Positions 49,061 through 61,500 of a DNA stretch of 64,000 nt are shown one piece after another (position 1 is the first letter of the stretch; every line of letters begins with the position of its first letter). Below the pieces are notes generated by a model that saw nothing but the letters and a program-made list of their open reading frames with translations, had not been told where the DNA came from and searched no databases. The position numbers and the translations under genes were made by a program. The DNA comes from Lineus longissimus (lineage: Eukaryota > Nemertea > Pilidiophora > Heteronemertea > Lineidae): contig NC_088321.1 of the NCBI RefSeq assembly GCF_910592395.1, positions 12,464,001 to 12,528,000 of the forward strand, written 5' to 3'.

Positions 49061-52000
49061 ATGCGCCGCCTACTTACCGTTGTACATGTATTACTCCTTC
49101 AATCCATCGTCTGTAGAAGTACTGGAGACACATGTATCAACCACAGAGGTGAGTTGTTTGGAATTATTCAGGACCCCGTTAATGAAATCAATTCGGCTCA
49201 GTCATCCCAGGCCGCACAAATTAGGTGATGACATCATTCTTAATCCTATATCGGATAGTACGATGAATGCAAATGCTTAAAACAATTATACGTTTGCCGT
49301 ATTAACAAAGTGCGTTAGGGTTGCTTGCCTGTCTCGAATCATTTCAGAGCTTGGAGCAAAGCGTTTGGCCAGCAGGTGCCCACTGCCAAATGATTGCGTC
49401 ATTTGCCGGTGGTTGCCGTTCTAAAATTCGCATTGGACACATCGCCTCTTTCAAGAAAACTGATGGTACAGTTGTAGTTATAATTCATTGGAAAGCACAG
49501 CAATCAACTTTTCACATGCAACATATCATATTGCTTGAGTGGAGTTACTGAGCGCCTCAGGAAGGACCGACCTATGGGTGAAACACTCACATGCTGGGTA
49601 TGCACTCGTTCACGAGCCACGACAGTCTTTAGCGCCCAAAAGGGCTTCCAGTCTATTAAAAAGTTCAACATGAGCATTCATATCCCACCCCTTTTATGGC
49701 TGCGAAAGGCATACTTGTTTAGGCTCTACCCAGTAGTAGAACTTGGGTATTGTCTGGCTTGGGATCTTATTGGTGAGTGGATCCAATACACACTATATAT
49801 CTGAATGATACCAATGACAGCAGCAGAGATCGCAATTTAAAGATATTGGTGCTAATTTCTACGAAAGCCCAAAAGGCTCATCTGAAATTCGAAATCCGAA
49901 ATTTGAGATGCAATATTAACCAATCAGAGGGAAACTTTCAACATTTCAAAACCAATTAGATGTCGTGAAACATTTTATTCGGTGAATGCAAAATGGCCGC
50001 AATCGGCACTGCGTTTATATGCATCAAATTATTGTAAGAAGCTAGATCAGCTCGACTTGCTGATGTCAGGTGATTATTTTACATATACCGTGATGCATTC
50101 TTGACGCAATGATTAGTAGAAAATAGGTCAAATACTGTAGTTTCATGAAAATAACACCACTTCGGGATATTCAAGGCCAGGCCTCTTCTCTCGAGTCTAT
50201 TCACCAGAGGTAACCAATGAGTGACTTCGCTGGCCCTTGTGATGGCTCAGCCGAGCTGTCACGGTTACGCTAAACCACTTATTACCACAGCCCTATTGAT
50301 TCGAAGTGTTGTGGGCCTACTGGTCGATGAGTGCGCATGTGGAATGACGTAAATGGTAAGGCCACTCGCCGACCGTTTATACAGGTTGTCTCATAAAACT
50401 GAAGTACCTTTTAGATTGACCCAAACCCCCCCAAAACAAAAAAGGTCCTTATTGAAACTCTGAAGAAAAATCTACAAATACTTTATTAGTAAAGCAAAGT
50501 GATATTCAGGCAATGATAGTAGTCACGAAATTCCGAAGAAAAACGAGGAGCTCATCCTCTGTTTTTCTCCAACCCTCTTTTTTTATTTAGACTCCCTAGG
50601 CCTACGTGGGAGAAAACAGAATCGAAGTTTCTAGGATTTGTGGTTTTCTTGAGGAATTCTAGGGCCTCTTAGGCCTATAAATGAAGCCCCACTGAGGGTA
50701 CCCACATTGCAGACAACCTGTGCGACAATGGATGCTGTAGAGCTGCTGAGAAAACGACGCCGGCGCTGCACCGTGACAGAAAAACTTGCCTACCTGAGAA
50801 ACCAGAAGGAGGCACTGGTGAACGGTACGGTGCGCAGTATGAGAGAGTTCGCCGCCCACTATAAAATCCCCTGGGAGACGTTTAGAAGGTGGAATCTCGA
50901 GGACCTCGAGCAGAAGCAAGAAGAAGGGCATGGGCGGAAGAAGACGGTGATGGAGCCCCGTGATCCGTTATGGCCACAGGTTGAGGACCAGCTTTACCAA
51001 TGGCTGCAGCAGATGAGAGAGCATCGCCTCGCAGTCTCCGTTCTCGACATTCAAGATAAGGCGTTGGTAGTGTGGCAAAGCTAGTGGAATGAGTTAGCCC
51101 AAGATGTCAGAGAAGGGATTCAGCATTGTCGCCCTCAGCTATGGGATTTCAACGCATCCATAGGCTGGGTGGAGTGCTTGATGAAGAGACGCCACGTGAC
51201 CCTACGGAAGGTGACCAAGAATACAACAACCGTCCCGCTAATGCTGCTGCAAGGATCCAGACCTTCCGAGATGCGGTTACTGGGAGCATTGATCGTCTTG
51301 ATATACAGATGCGGTTCTTCTTTAACATGGACCAAACCTTTGTCCTGTTTGATATGAGAACCATGTACACGGCCAACACCACGGGGGAGAAGGCCATAGA
51401 CGTCTGATCATCCAGGTCCAATACTAAGTTGGGATGCACCGTCACCCTCTGCATCGCAGCCTCTGGAGCAAAGTTGCCGGCGCACATCACCTTCCCCAGA
51501 AGAGGTTTCGTCCGGGTGTTTGCAGCCCTCCAAGACAACCCACCAGCAGATGTAAAGATTACCCTATCGGAAACTGTTTGGATGAGGGAGGAAACGGCGC
51601 ACAAGTGGTTAGATGAAGTCCTATCACCCTACATCACCGACAACGAGACCGACCAGTTCCTGTTAATCGTCGATCATTATCAGGTCCACCGGACAGAGAA
51701 CTTCCGGACGAGAGTCCGCGACATGAGAGGCAGCCTGGATTACGTACCTGCTGGTTGCACATCCCTCGTACAACCGTTAGACGTTGCAGTCATGAAGTCC
51801 TTCAAATGTCACGTACGGCGACAATGGAAATCGAGGAAGAAGGACCACACGGACGAAAGAGGAGACTGCCCTCACATCGGCCTGAGAGAGACGTGACCAA
51901 CATCATCAGAGATGCCTGGGATAATGTTGATGAGGACGTTATCGTCAACTGATTTGAAGCATCGTTTCAACCAAGGCCAATCGAAGCTGGACCACATGCT

Positions 52001-55000
52001 ATCTTGGAGGAAGAAGAGGAGACTGCCGTGGATGGACCAGAGTTCGTGAATGTAGTCGAGGAGGACATTGTGATGGACTTGAATTGACTGTGGGTGTTGT
52101 GAATGATTGTGGGTACGATTCTGAAAGCTGGACAATCTAATAATGTGTATCTTTAGCTTTGAAAAAAAATTGAATCGGGATTTGCATCGTTCTTTTTTAT
52201 TCCTTCACTGATCACTTCGGACAAGACTGTACATTTAGAGGGATGTTCGGTTTTGTCTCCAGATATGTGATGGACAACTTATCATTCTTACCAATTTCGC
52301 ACTGCAAAGTATCTTTGAAAGCCCGAAGCTGGTAAGGGATGATAAGACCCGAAGACATGCTCCATTACCTCCCTGAGCAGTGCCTCACTTTGAAAGGGCA
52401 GGTCAGTCCCTAAAACCAGCAGAAGCCAATATGTCAGTTGGACTTTTTTCATGGACACCCTGTACACTATCAGCTATTAGCACTGGGACACCCTTTACAC
52501 TACCAATGACGATTAGTTGAAAATGTTCTGGGACACTCAGTAAAATGGCCGAAGACCCGATCCCATTATCCCATTCATAGGAGACCTACGAATCGGTTTC
52601 AACAACCCAAACAATAAGGATTGGACTCAAAACTGAAGCATATTGGATATGAGGCCTGGACAACCCTCTCTGGAATCCCAGCCAATGATCGGCCTTCTCA
52701 ACAGCTCTGTTCGCCACCCTATGAGTTAGGGGCGGCGAAACCATATGTTAATGAAGTGGTGTTATTTTCATGAAACTACAGTATACTGCATTCTTTCAAA
52801 ATGATATTCTTGCTAGTCTGACTAGCTCAAAGAATCGTGCCCATGTCGGGTTATGGCTGCAATTGAATAAAAAAGCTTGACTTAATTGAACCACCAGTTG
52901 TCTCTAAATTCACTTTGAAATTTCTCCATTGTCATAACTCAATGTTACACTTGATCTAATTTGCTAAAAGTTTCCAAGCGATTAGGGATTTGGAATTTCG
53001 GGTTTCAGATTCGAGAATTTCGGACTTCGGATTTCGAATTTCAGATGGGCCTCTGAGCTTTCGTAAATTTTAGTAAATCAAGTTAAAGTAATAAAATTGA
53101 CCAAGGCGATTTAAATGGAACAATGTTGTGTTCCTTTTCAGACACCAGTGTGTTCTTTCTTAATGGAACTGACAGGAATATAAGGTAACTGCGTCTGTGG
53201 ATTCTACATTATTCATCAACTTTGGAAGCAAAACCACTGCATCTTTGTTCCCTTTTATTCCCGCATCCAATATTGTAACACTGCTCAAGAGGGGAGCTAG
53301 CTTCCAGTCTACCGCAATACGATGCTACACAGCAATCGAAGACCTACATTTTGCTTCTTTTCATCGCCATTTCCGTCTGCAGTTCCAAGCCATCAGAATC
53401 AGTCGGGTATCAATCGGTTGCTCCACTCTGCTTGAGGCTTTTTATGTTTATACATTGGCTGTGGCTCCGTGTACAGACTTTGTCATTTATGGCATCGCAA
53501 TTTCTCCATAGAAGTTAACGACTGTGTCTTTAAATGCAAAACTTTTCAAGACATTTTAACTCTACGATTTCAAAATCCCCCAGTGTGAAATACGGTGCAA
53601 ATTACGCCAAGTCAACTTATTTTGGTGAGGTTCTCTCATTTAATGAATGTGATCATGATGTTAAGCTGAACATTGATCTTCAGAAAAACGATGTCGTTTC
53701 GTTTGCTCTCTACTTTCGGCAGCGTCACCATAACAGACGATATCAATCAATAATTTGGATTTCTGGAAGACGCTTTGACGTTTACGTCAATAGCTATCAT
53801 GGTATACATGTAATGTGTATTAACCGACATAAGAATTGGGCGCGAAGAACTAACACTGCCAAGGCAATCAAGGCGCGTGTTTGGTATTTTCTTGTTGTTA
53901 CGGTAGACATAGTAAGAAATGTCCATACGATTTACCTCGACGGAGTAAAACTGAATGCTAGGACGCAACTAAAATCTTTCGAATTCAGATCAGGTCGCTG
54001 TCATTTTCTTGGTCGTCGTTTACCCATCCGAGGAGGACGCTGCACTTCACATTATTTTATCGGTGCTATGTCCAACCTGAGGATTTTTCCATGTCTGTTG
54101 AATCAATGGGAGGTTCTAAGTATTTATGAGAGCGGTAAGTTAGAAGCTTTTCCAACCATGAATAATCCATGGAAAAGGCTTAAGTCCAAAGAGTCGTCAA
54201 CGTCTTCGGCGCTGGAGCTCAAAAACATTTGTACAAAACAAATTAAGTCAGTTAAAGTCCGTGATATTAACTTTAGCTCGGCGTAAATATGGTTAAGATC
54301 GCTAAGCTTAACTGAAGCAGATTAAGAGTGAGTGCCTTCGTTTTCACCTATTTGAACTATCACACCCGGATTCTGTTTTCATTGATCAGTTGTCTAAGAC
54401 ATGTTTAACCAACTATAACGTGGCGTCAACTCCTCCAACACGTTTAATGCAAACGTAAAGTGAACGTGTTGGTGACTTCTGTTGGAAAACCACAGGCATG
54501 CCAGGCCCTAATAGATCATTTCGAAACCCAACAGTAATGTTAGTGTTCAGCTTTGTCCTTTAGTCCTCAGCATTGTAAATACAAGTATAGGATACCTTGG
54601 ACAAGCCATATTTTGTTACTGGATATTTCCCATCCATTCTTGGCACAACGCACAACACTAACCAGTATATAGAATTCACACTGATACAAGAATAAAGATT
54701 TTCTGGCCGAAAATGACAAAAATCAATTGATTCCGCCAATGTAGACAAATGCATACTTACGAAATATAATTCGTTACCATGCTAACAACTTATGAACGTT
54801 GAAACTGATCCCAGCCTGAAACTGCGGCAATAAAGACCTTGAACATGGCAGCACGTTCTCAGTTCCGTGTGGCACAGCTTTGTGATACAGTCATTCAGTC
54901 ACAGCCAATCAGATTGTGGGTATTTTTACATATCACTAGCCGAATCCTCATTTCCCATTGTCATTACAGTTAAATATGAGAGTAAGTATGGCACGCATTC

Positions 55001-55472
55001 TCAAAAACTATTTTAAAGGGATTTTATCCAAACATTCTGACTGCGAATGTTGTCTCTTTAAAACAGACTAGTTTGAGACCTACAGTTTTAGTTTGAGGTA
55101 CTTCAGAGATATAAAAGTTGTTCCTTGCTGTCGAGTATGTCGGTATTGACGTCTCCTCACACACCACTCGGGTGGAGTGGTCAGTATGTCAGTTTGACAT
55201 TTTGACATTCATTTTACCTCGATCTACCCTCCCGTTGTTTGTAATAAAAAAAATTAACTTTAAACCCTTGTCGTATAGAAAACCGACTGATGTTCATAAA
55301 GGAAGACGGCGACTCTGACACCATTGACGAAATATCTTATAACAGAGGACCTGTCCGTTCAAAGATCCAATGCAGCTTGTACTGTTATGACAAGAACACA
55401 CGCAATGAGACCTGTAAAGCCTTTAGCTTTAATATCAACACAAACTTTTGTGAAATTTTACATATTATGTAA
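49061..55472 (+). CDS. Unit H: mosaic secreted LamG-PAN protein, four exons, pogo in intron 1
   Basis: Exons: 49061-49148, 53142-53184, 53584-54134, 55279-55472; 876 nt, 291 residues. Leader is MRRLLTVVHVLLLQSIVC. Intron 1 is 4.0 kb owing to the second pogo-like copy. The LamG exon is a patchwork: the first half resembles units B/C (SIIWISGRRFDVYVNS), the second half units D/F (HKNWARR, DIVRN, LNARTQLKS). It has its own changes such as VMCINR, SGRCHFLG and NQWEVLSIYES. The extra Cys in RCHFLG makes an odd count possible. The PAN-like exon has SDTIDE and Phe in place of the first Cys of the NCC pair (TNFCEIL). Confidence 0.73.
50135..52781 (+). mobile_element. Pogo-like DNA transposon, copy 2
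   Basis: This 2647-bp element has the same 29-bp terminal inverted repeats (50135-50163 and 52753-52781) and TA on both sides (50133-50134, 52782-52783). It is nearly identical to copy 1, including the frame defects, with a shorter C-run near 50427 and scattered substitutions. It occupies the paralogous position in gene H. Confidence 0.92.
50728..52087 (+). pseudogene. Pogo-like transposase, inactivated (copy 2)
   Basis: Shares with copy 1 the two frame changes and the TGA codons (51405-51407 and 51950-51952). It adds a private nonsense codon, TAG at 51082-51084, where copy 1 reads TCG (Ser). The HTH segments and the DD35D residues are otherwise intact, and the acidic tail ends at 52085-52087. 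Confidence 0.85.
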
Positions 55473-58400
55473 AAAATAATTTCAGAAAAGCAAGGGATAC
55501 AACGTTACAACTTTGTTCCATAGAGGAGGATTCGACCTATTGTGTTCAATTTCATTGGATTCTTCGTGAGAAATATTGAACATCAGGATAATATTATGTT
55601 GATAGCAGCCTGCTTGTGCAATTTACAGATCATAGTTACATGGTAGCTATTTCGAGATTTCTATTTCGAGATTAAGAAATGACAAAAGACTTGGACAAAA
55701 TTTATCGATTGCAACGAAGTTTAACAAACACGTGCAGATATCAAGTTAAAGCATTTTGGCGTTGTCCAAGTCATTTATTGATATTATAGGTTTGTATCTA
55801 TTAACCTGTGTGTATTTCCGTATTGACATATGAACATGGGTATGTCCAGTGGGCCCTCAAATACACACACTCGTGCACAGTGCAAAATGTTGTACGAGAT
55901 GTTCTATAAACCAATTAGTGTATTGCTGACTTGCTAGGGAACAAAATGGCGAACCCTAACATATACAAAAAGAACTTCGCAAAATCATTTGGATGAAGCA
56001 ACACCCGAGTTTATTCGGAAGGATGACCTGATTTCTGTGTAAATATAAATATGTCTTTGCAAAATCTGATCTCCAGTTCGGTTGTAATTCCAAATCCCCC
56101 ACAACCACAGTGGACAGCGGTACACCATTAACATGACCGTTATTACCATAAACAACATTTCCTGTGGTTTATGTTATGTTGAGGCCTGTTAGATTGATTA
56201 TGCGCGGAACCCATGCTTAGTAGTGCATGGCCAAACAGTTAGCACAGCATTACTGGGCTCACATGGCTTAAAGGAGACAATACAGTATATTCACGCAAAT
56301 TAACAGGCGACTAGAACGGAAATCGACAAAAATTGAACCATAACTACCATTCAAATCACAGATTGGTTGTCAGTTTTTAGAGTGCAACTTGATCATCTAG
56401 TTGACAATTTAGGTAGAAATAACATTATTTTCCGAAGAAAAAACCGTTCAATCGGATTTTCTATTTTTGTTGTGTAGCAAGTCGAATGTCGCTCTGAGCT
56501 TGGCAGGTTAAGACGGACTGTGTGTTCCTTTCACTATTGTCTGCCTTTTGTGAAGTCTGACGACATCAATTTCTTCTATAATCTCCTGGTGTCACCTGGG
56601 CTCATCTTATGTGTGACATGCTACTGGTTTTGCTAGAACAGGCCACAGATATGATGATGTGTATGAAAACAAATTCTTTTTCAGGAATGCATGCTTTACT
56701 TCTAATCGCAGAAGGATAGTTCCATTTGACTTACTTTAAGACATAATACACATCAAAGAGAATGTTTTTCAACGCTTTACAGGCAACGTCAAGCCAATCA
56801 CAAAGCAATGTATCAAATTAGAATAAACAGCTTAAACCTGATTAAGGGCCTGTAAAATAAAATACTTAAAAATAGTGATTGGCTTTGACATACACTGACT
56901 GCATGCGAAGCTTAGCTCAAATTTATTAGTAATTTTGTCTTAACCAAACTTGGACTGCAGGAGAGTGTGAGAAGCAAGGATTTAAGGCAGAACATAAGAC
57001 ATTCAACATCGTGTACATATTGGAAATTGATAGATTGATAGATCAATACGAACAATGGTTTCATTGATACGACCATGCATGAATACAGTTAATTAGTTTT
57101 GAACTATTTCACTGGGTGTTTTATCCGTGTTCCGGAAAGCTCTCTCTCTCTCGTTGCACTATCCTTTGTTTTATGTTCAAAGTGTGAGTAGAGTAGGCCA
57201 ACATGTCGTAAAACAACGGCTCGTTTGCAAGTGTCACATCAACTCTGGTACTCGCCATGGCCACCTTAGCTCTTTCGTCGATACCGTTTTACCGAGGCCG
57301 CAACTTCGACCGGCGGCCCTCTTACCAAGCTAACGGTTGCGACAAATGAGTATGTCGTTAATTATGGACACGCTTTCTTTCGCTACATCAGCTCCAAAGA
57401 AATGTGTTACCAGCCTCAGGCGTAATACCGGAAAGTGGCAGCATGTTGGTCTTCGGGAAAAGGATTGGAACTACCTACTTTGGTCACTACTTGAATTATA
57501 CTATTGATTGCTTTATAAATGATCATTATATTCGTTAAGCTCTTTGTTTGTAGAGGCAACTTCTCAACGTCATCATAACGAATGTTCCTCCAAGAGGTAT
57601 CCATGTGTTGCAAACGGTGTCTAGTTGTGTCTAGTAAAATGATCAGTGAAAATTAGTGTCAACAAACATTTGTTTTCGCACTTTCGAAAATTGGACATTG
57701 AAGCAGGTTGCAGCTGTCTACAATGCTCATGTACATGCCTAAATCAAATTGGTAATACAATTGTCACCTGTGGCAAGAATCGAAGTTTGCTGTGCGGTTT
57801 CGGTGAACGGGATAAATAATGTACAATGATGTATACAAATAGAAAGTGTCTCTTTGGATTAAGGCTAAAGATATAACTTCGACACAATTAAAGAACATAA
57901 CTACACAATGTATCCGTTATACGCATTGTTTAGTGTGTGCAAGTGGAGTGCCAGCCTTGATTGTCGGGCGATAGTTATATGTGAGGTCACTTATGGACTT
58001 TTTTCATTCTTATGCTGTTTTAACGATATACATTACGTCACAAAACATTTGCTATCGTTATGTTTTGAAGATGAAGTGTGTTTTTCTCCGACTAAGTCTA
58101 ACTGCTGTCCTCTTACGGCAATTGTCTGCATGCCTTTTCAGCTGCAATCACTACCGGACTACCAGAAATGTTGTCTATTTTACACCGTATTTTGTATAAA
58201 AAATCGTGTATGACGTTTATTTGACGTGCAAATGACGTAAATGTCGTATTTCGACAAATTACATGAACATTTTGGATTTCGTAATATGCTAAGTATTTCT
58301 TAGGGGTATTTTCAACCGGCCTATCCTCCATATCTAACACAATAACTGGATTAAAGGATCCCTCGCCAAAGAACGGAGGCAGCTATGATGAATAGGGATA

Positions 58401-58510
58401 ACTCTGTATAACTTTTAACGCAGTAGAAATGAGCCCATTGTATTGGGATTTGTAGTTTATTGTGAGCCGACTCCGATCCAGTGTGATCGGGTTAGGCTTT
58501 CATTTTGACG
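55473..58510. other. Spacer H-I, no gene seen
   Basis: Nearly the same as spacer B-C over most of its length (AGTCGAATGTCGCTCTGAGC near 56479, no GC-rich block). The last ~320 bp (from about 58180) switch to the G/I subtype before the signal exon. Confidence 0.55.
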
Positions 58511-61500
58511 ATGTGCAACGTGCTAACCTTTGTATTTCTCCTTCAATCCATCGCCTGTGGAAGTACGGGAGACACATGTATCAACCACAGAGGTGAGTTG
58601 TTTGGAATTATTCAGGCCCCCATCAGTAAATTCAATTCGGCTCAGTCATTCCAGGCCGCACAAATTAGGTGATGATATCATTCTAAATCCTATTTCGAAT
58701 AGTAAGATGATTTCAAATGCATAAAACAATTATACTATTGTCAATTTAACAAAAATGCTTGCCTGTCTTAAAATCATTTCAGAGGTTGGTGCAAAGCGTT
58801 TCACAAGTAGGTGCCCACTGCCAAATGATTGCGTCATTGGCGAGTGGTTGCCGGTCTAAAAATTCGCATTGGACACATCACCTCTTTCAAGAAAAATGAT
58901 TGTAGTTGATTATAATTCATTGGAAAGCACAACAATCTACTTTTCACACTCACATGTTGGAAATACACTACTTCAGCAGTCAAAACAATCTTAAACGCCT
59001 AAAAAGTCTTCCATTCAATTAAAAAGTGTCAACATGTGCATTCTTACTGAAAACCGTGGCAACATACACACAGTATATTTAAATGATACGAATGATAGCA
59101 GCTGGGATCTCATTTTTTAGATATTGGTGCTAATTTCTACGAAAGCCAATCAGGCTCATCTGAAATTCGAAATTCAAAATCCGAAATTTGAGATAAAATA
59201 TTAACCAATCAGAGGAAAACTTACAAAATTTCGAAACCAATTAGATGTCGTGTAACATTTAATTTGGTGAGTGCAAATGGCCGCAATCGGCACTGCGTTC
59301 ATATGCATCAAATTATCGTTGCAGGCTAAATCAGCTCGACCTGCTGATGTCAGATGATTATTTTACATATACCATGATACATTCTTGACGCAATGATAAT
59401 TAGAAAATAGGTCAAATATATTGCATTCTTTCAAAATGATATTCCTGCTAGTCTGACTAGCTCAAAGAATCGTACTTAAGTAGGGGCTAAAATTATAGTT
59501 GCAATTTAATGCAAAAGCTTGACTTAATTGAACCACCAGTGGTCTCTTAACTCACTTTAAATTTATCCATTCTCATAACAGCAATGTACTGAATGTTACA
59601 CTTTATATAATAGTCTAAGCGTTTCACAGCGATTTGGGATTTTGAATTACGGATTTCGGATTGGAGAATTTCGGACATCGGATTTCGAATTTCAGATGGG
59701 CCTCCTGACTTTCGTAAATTATAGTAAATCAAGTAGAAGCTTAAAATTGACTAAGGCAATTTAAATGGAACAATGTTGTGTTCCTTTGCATTTCAGACAC
59801 CAGTGTGTTCTTTCTTGATGGAAGTGACAGGAATATAAGGTAACTGCGTCTGTGGACTCTCCATTATTAATAAACTCTTAAACTTTGGAAGCAAAACCAT
59901 TGCATCTGTGTTCCCCTTTATTCCCGCATCCAATATTGTAACACTGCTCAACAGGGGAGCTAGCTTCCAGTCTCCCGCAATACGAAGCTACACAGCCATA
60001 GAAGACCTACAGTTTGCGTCTTTTCATCCCCATTTCCCGTCTGCAGTTCCAAGCCATCAGAATCAGTCGGGTATCAATCGGTTGCTCCACTATACTTGAG
60101 GCTGTTTATGTTTATACATTGGCTGTGGCTCCATGTAAATACTTTATCATTTATGGCATCGGAATTTCTCCACAGCAGTTAACAACTGTGTCTTTAAATG
60201 CTAAACTTTTCAAGACATTTTAACTCTACGATTTCAAAATCCTCCAGTGTGAAATACGGTGCAAATTACGCCAAGTCAACTTATTTTGGTGAGGTTCTCT
60301 CATTTAATGGATGTGATCATGAGGTAAAGCTGAACATTGATCTTCAGAAAAACGATGTCGTTTCGTTTGCTCTCTACTTTCGACAGCGTCACCATAACAA
60401 ACGATGGAAATCTATAATTTGTATTTCTGGAAGACACTTTGCCGTTTACGTCAGTAGCTATCATGGTATACAAGTAATGTGTAATAACCTACATAAGAAT
60501 TCGGTGCGAAGAACTAAAACTGGAAAGGCACTCAAAGTGCGTGTTTGGTATTTTCTTGTTGTAACGGTAGAAATAGTAAGAAATATCCATAAGATTTACC
60601 TCGACGGAGTAAAACTGAATGCTAGGAAGATACCAAACTATGTCAAAAACAGAACAAGTCGCTTTCATTTTCTTGGTAGTCATTTACCCATCCCTGGAAG
60701 ACGCTGCACTTCACATCCTTTTATCGGTGCTATGTCCAACCTTAGGATTTTTCCATGTCTGTTGAATCAACGGGAGGTTCGAAGTATTTATGAGAGCGGT
60801 AAGTCAGAAGTTAAGAGTTAGTGCCTTCATTTTCACCTATTTGAACTATCACACCCGGGTTTTGTTTTCACTGATCAGTTGTCTAAGACAAGTGTAACCA
60901 ACAATAACGTTGCGTCAACTCCTCCAACACGTTTAATGCAAACGTAAAGTGAACATGTTGGTGACTTCTGTTGGAAAACCACAGGCATGCCAGGCCCTAA
61001 TAGATCATTTCGAAACCCAACAGTAATGTTAGTGTTCAGCTTTGTCATTTAGTCCTCAGCGTTGTAAATACTAGTATAGGATACCTTGGACAGGACATAT
61101 TTTGTTACTGGATATTTCCCATCCAGTCTTGGCACAACGCACAACAATAACCAGTATATATATTCACACTGATACAAGAATGAAGATTTTCTGGCCGAAA
61201 ATGACAAAAATCAATTCATTCCGCCAATGTACACAAATGCATACTTACGAAATATAATTTGTTACCATGCTATCCACCTATGAACGTTGAAATTGATCTC
61301 AACCTGAAACTGCGGCAATAAAGACCTTGAACATGGCAGCACGTTCTCAGTTCCGTGTGGCACAGCTTTGTGATACAGTCATTCAGTCACAGCCAATCAG
61401 ATTGTAGGTATTTTTACATATCACTCGCCGAAACCTCATATCCCATTGTCATTCCAGTTAAATATGAGAGTAAGTACATACATACATACAATAGATCATT

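Larger units (their letters stand above)
49848..53076. repeat. Intronic inverted-repeat element, unit H, split by pogo
   Basis: The left arm is near 49855-49905 and the right arm near 53015-53070. The interior holds the second pogo-like element at the same site as in unit E. Confidence 0.5.
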
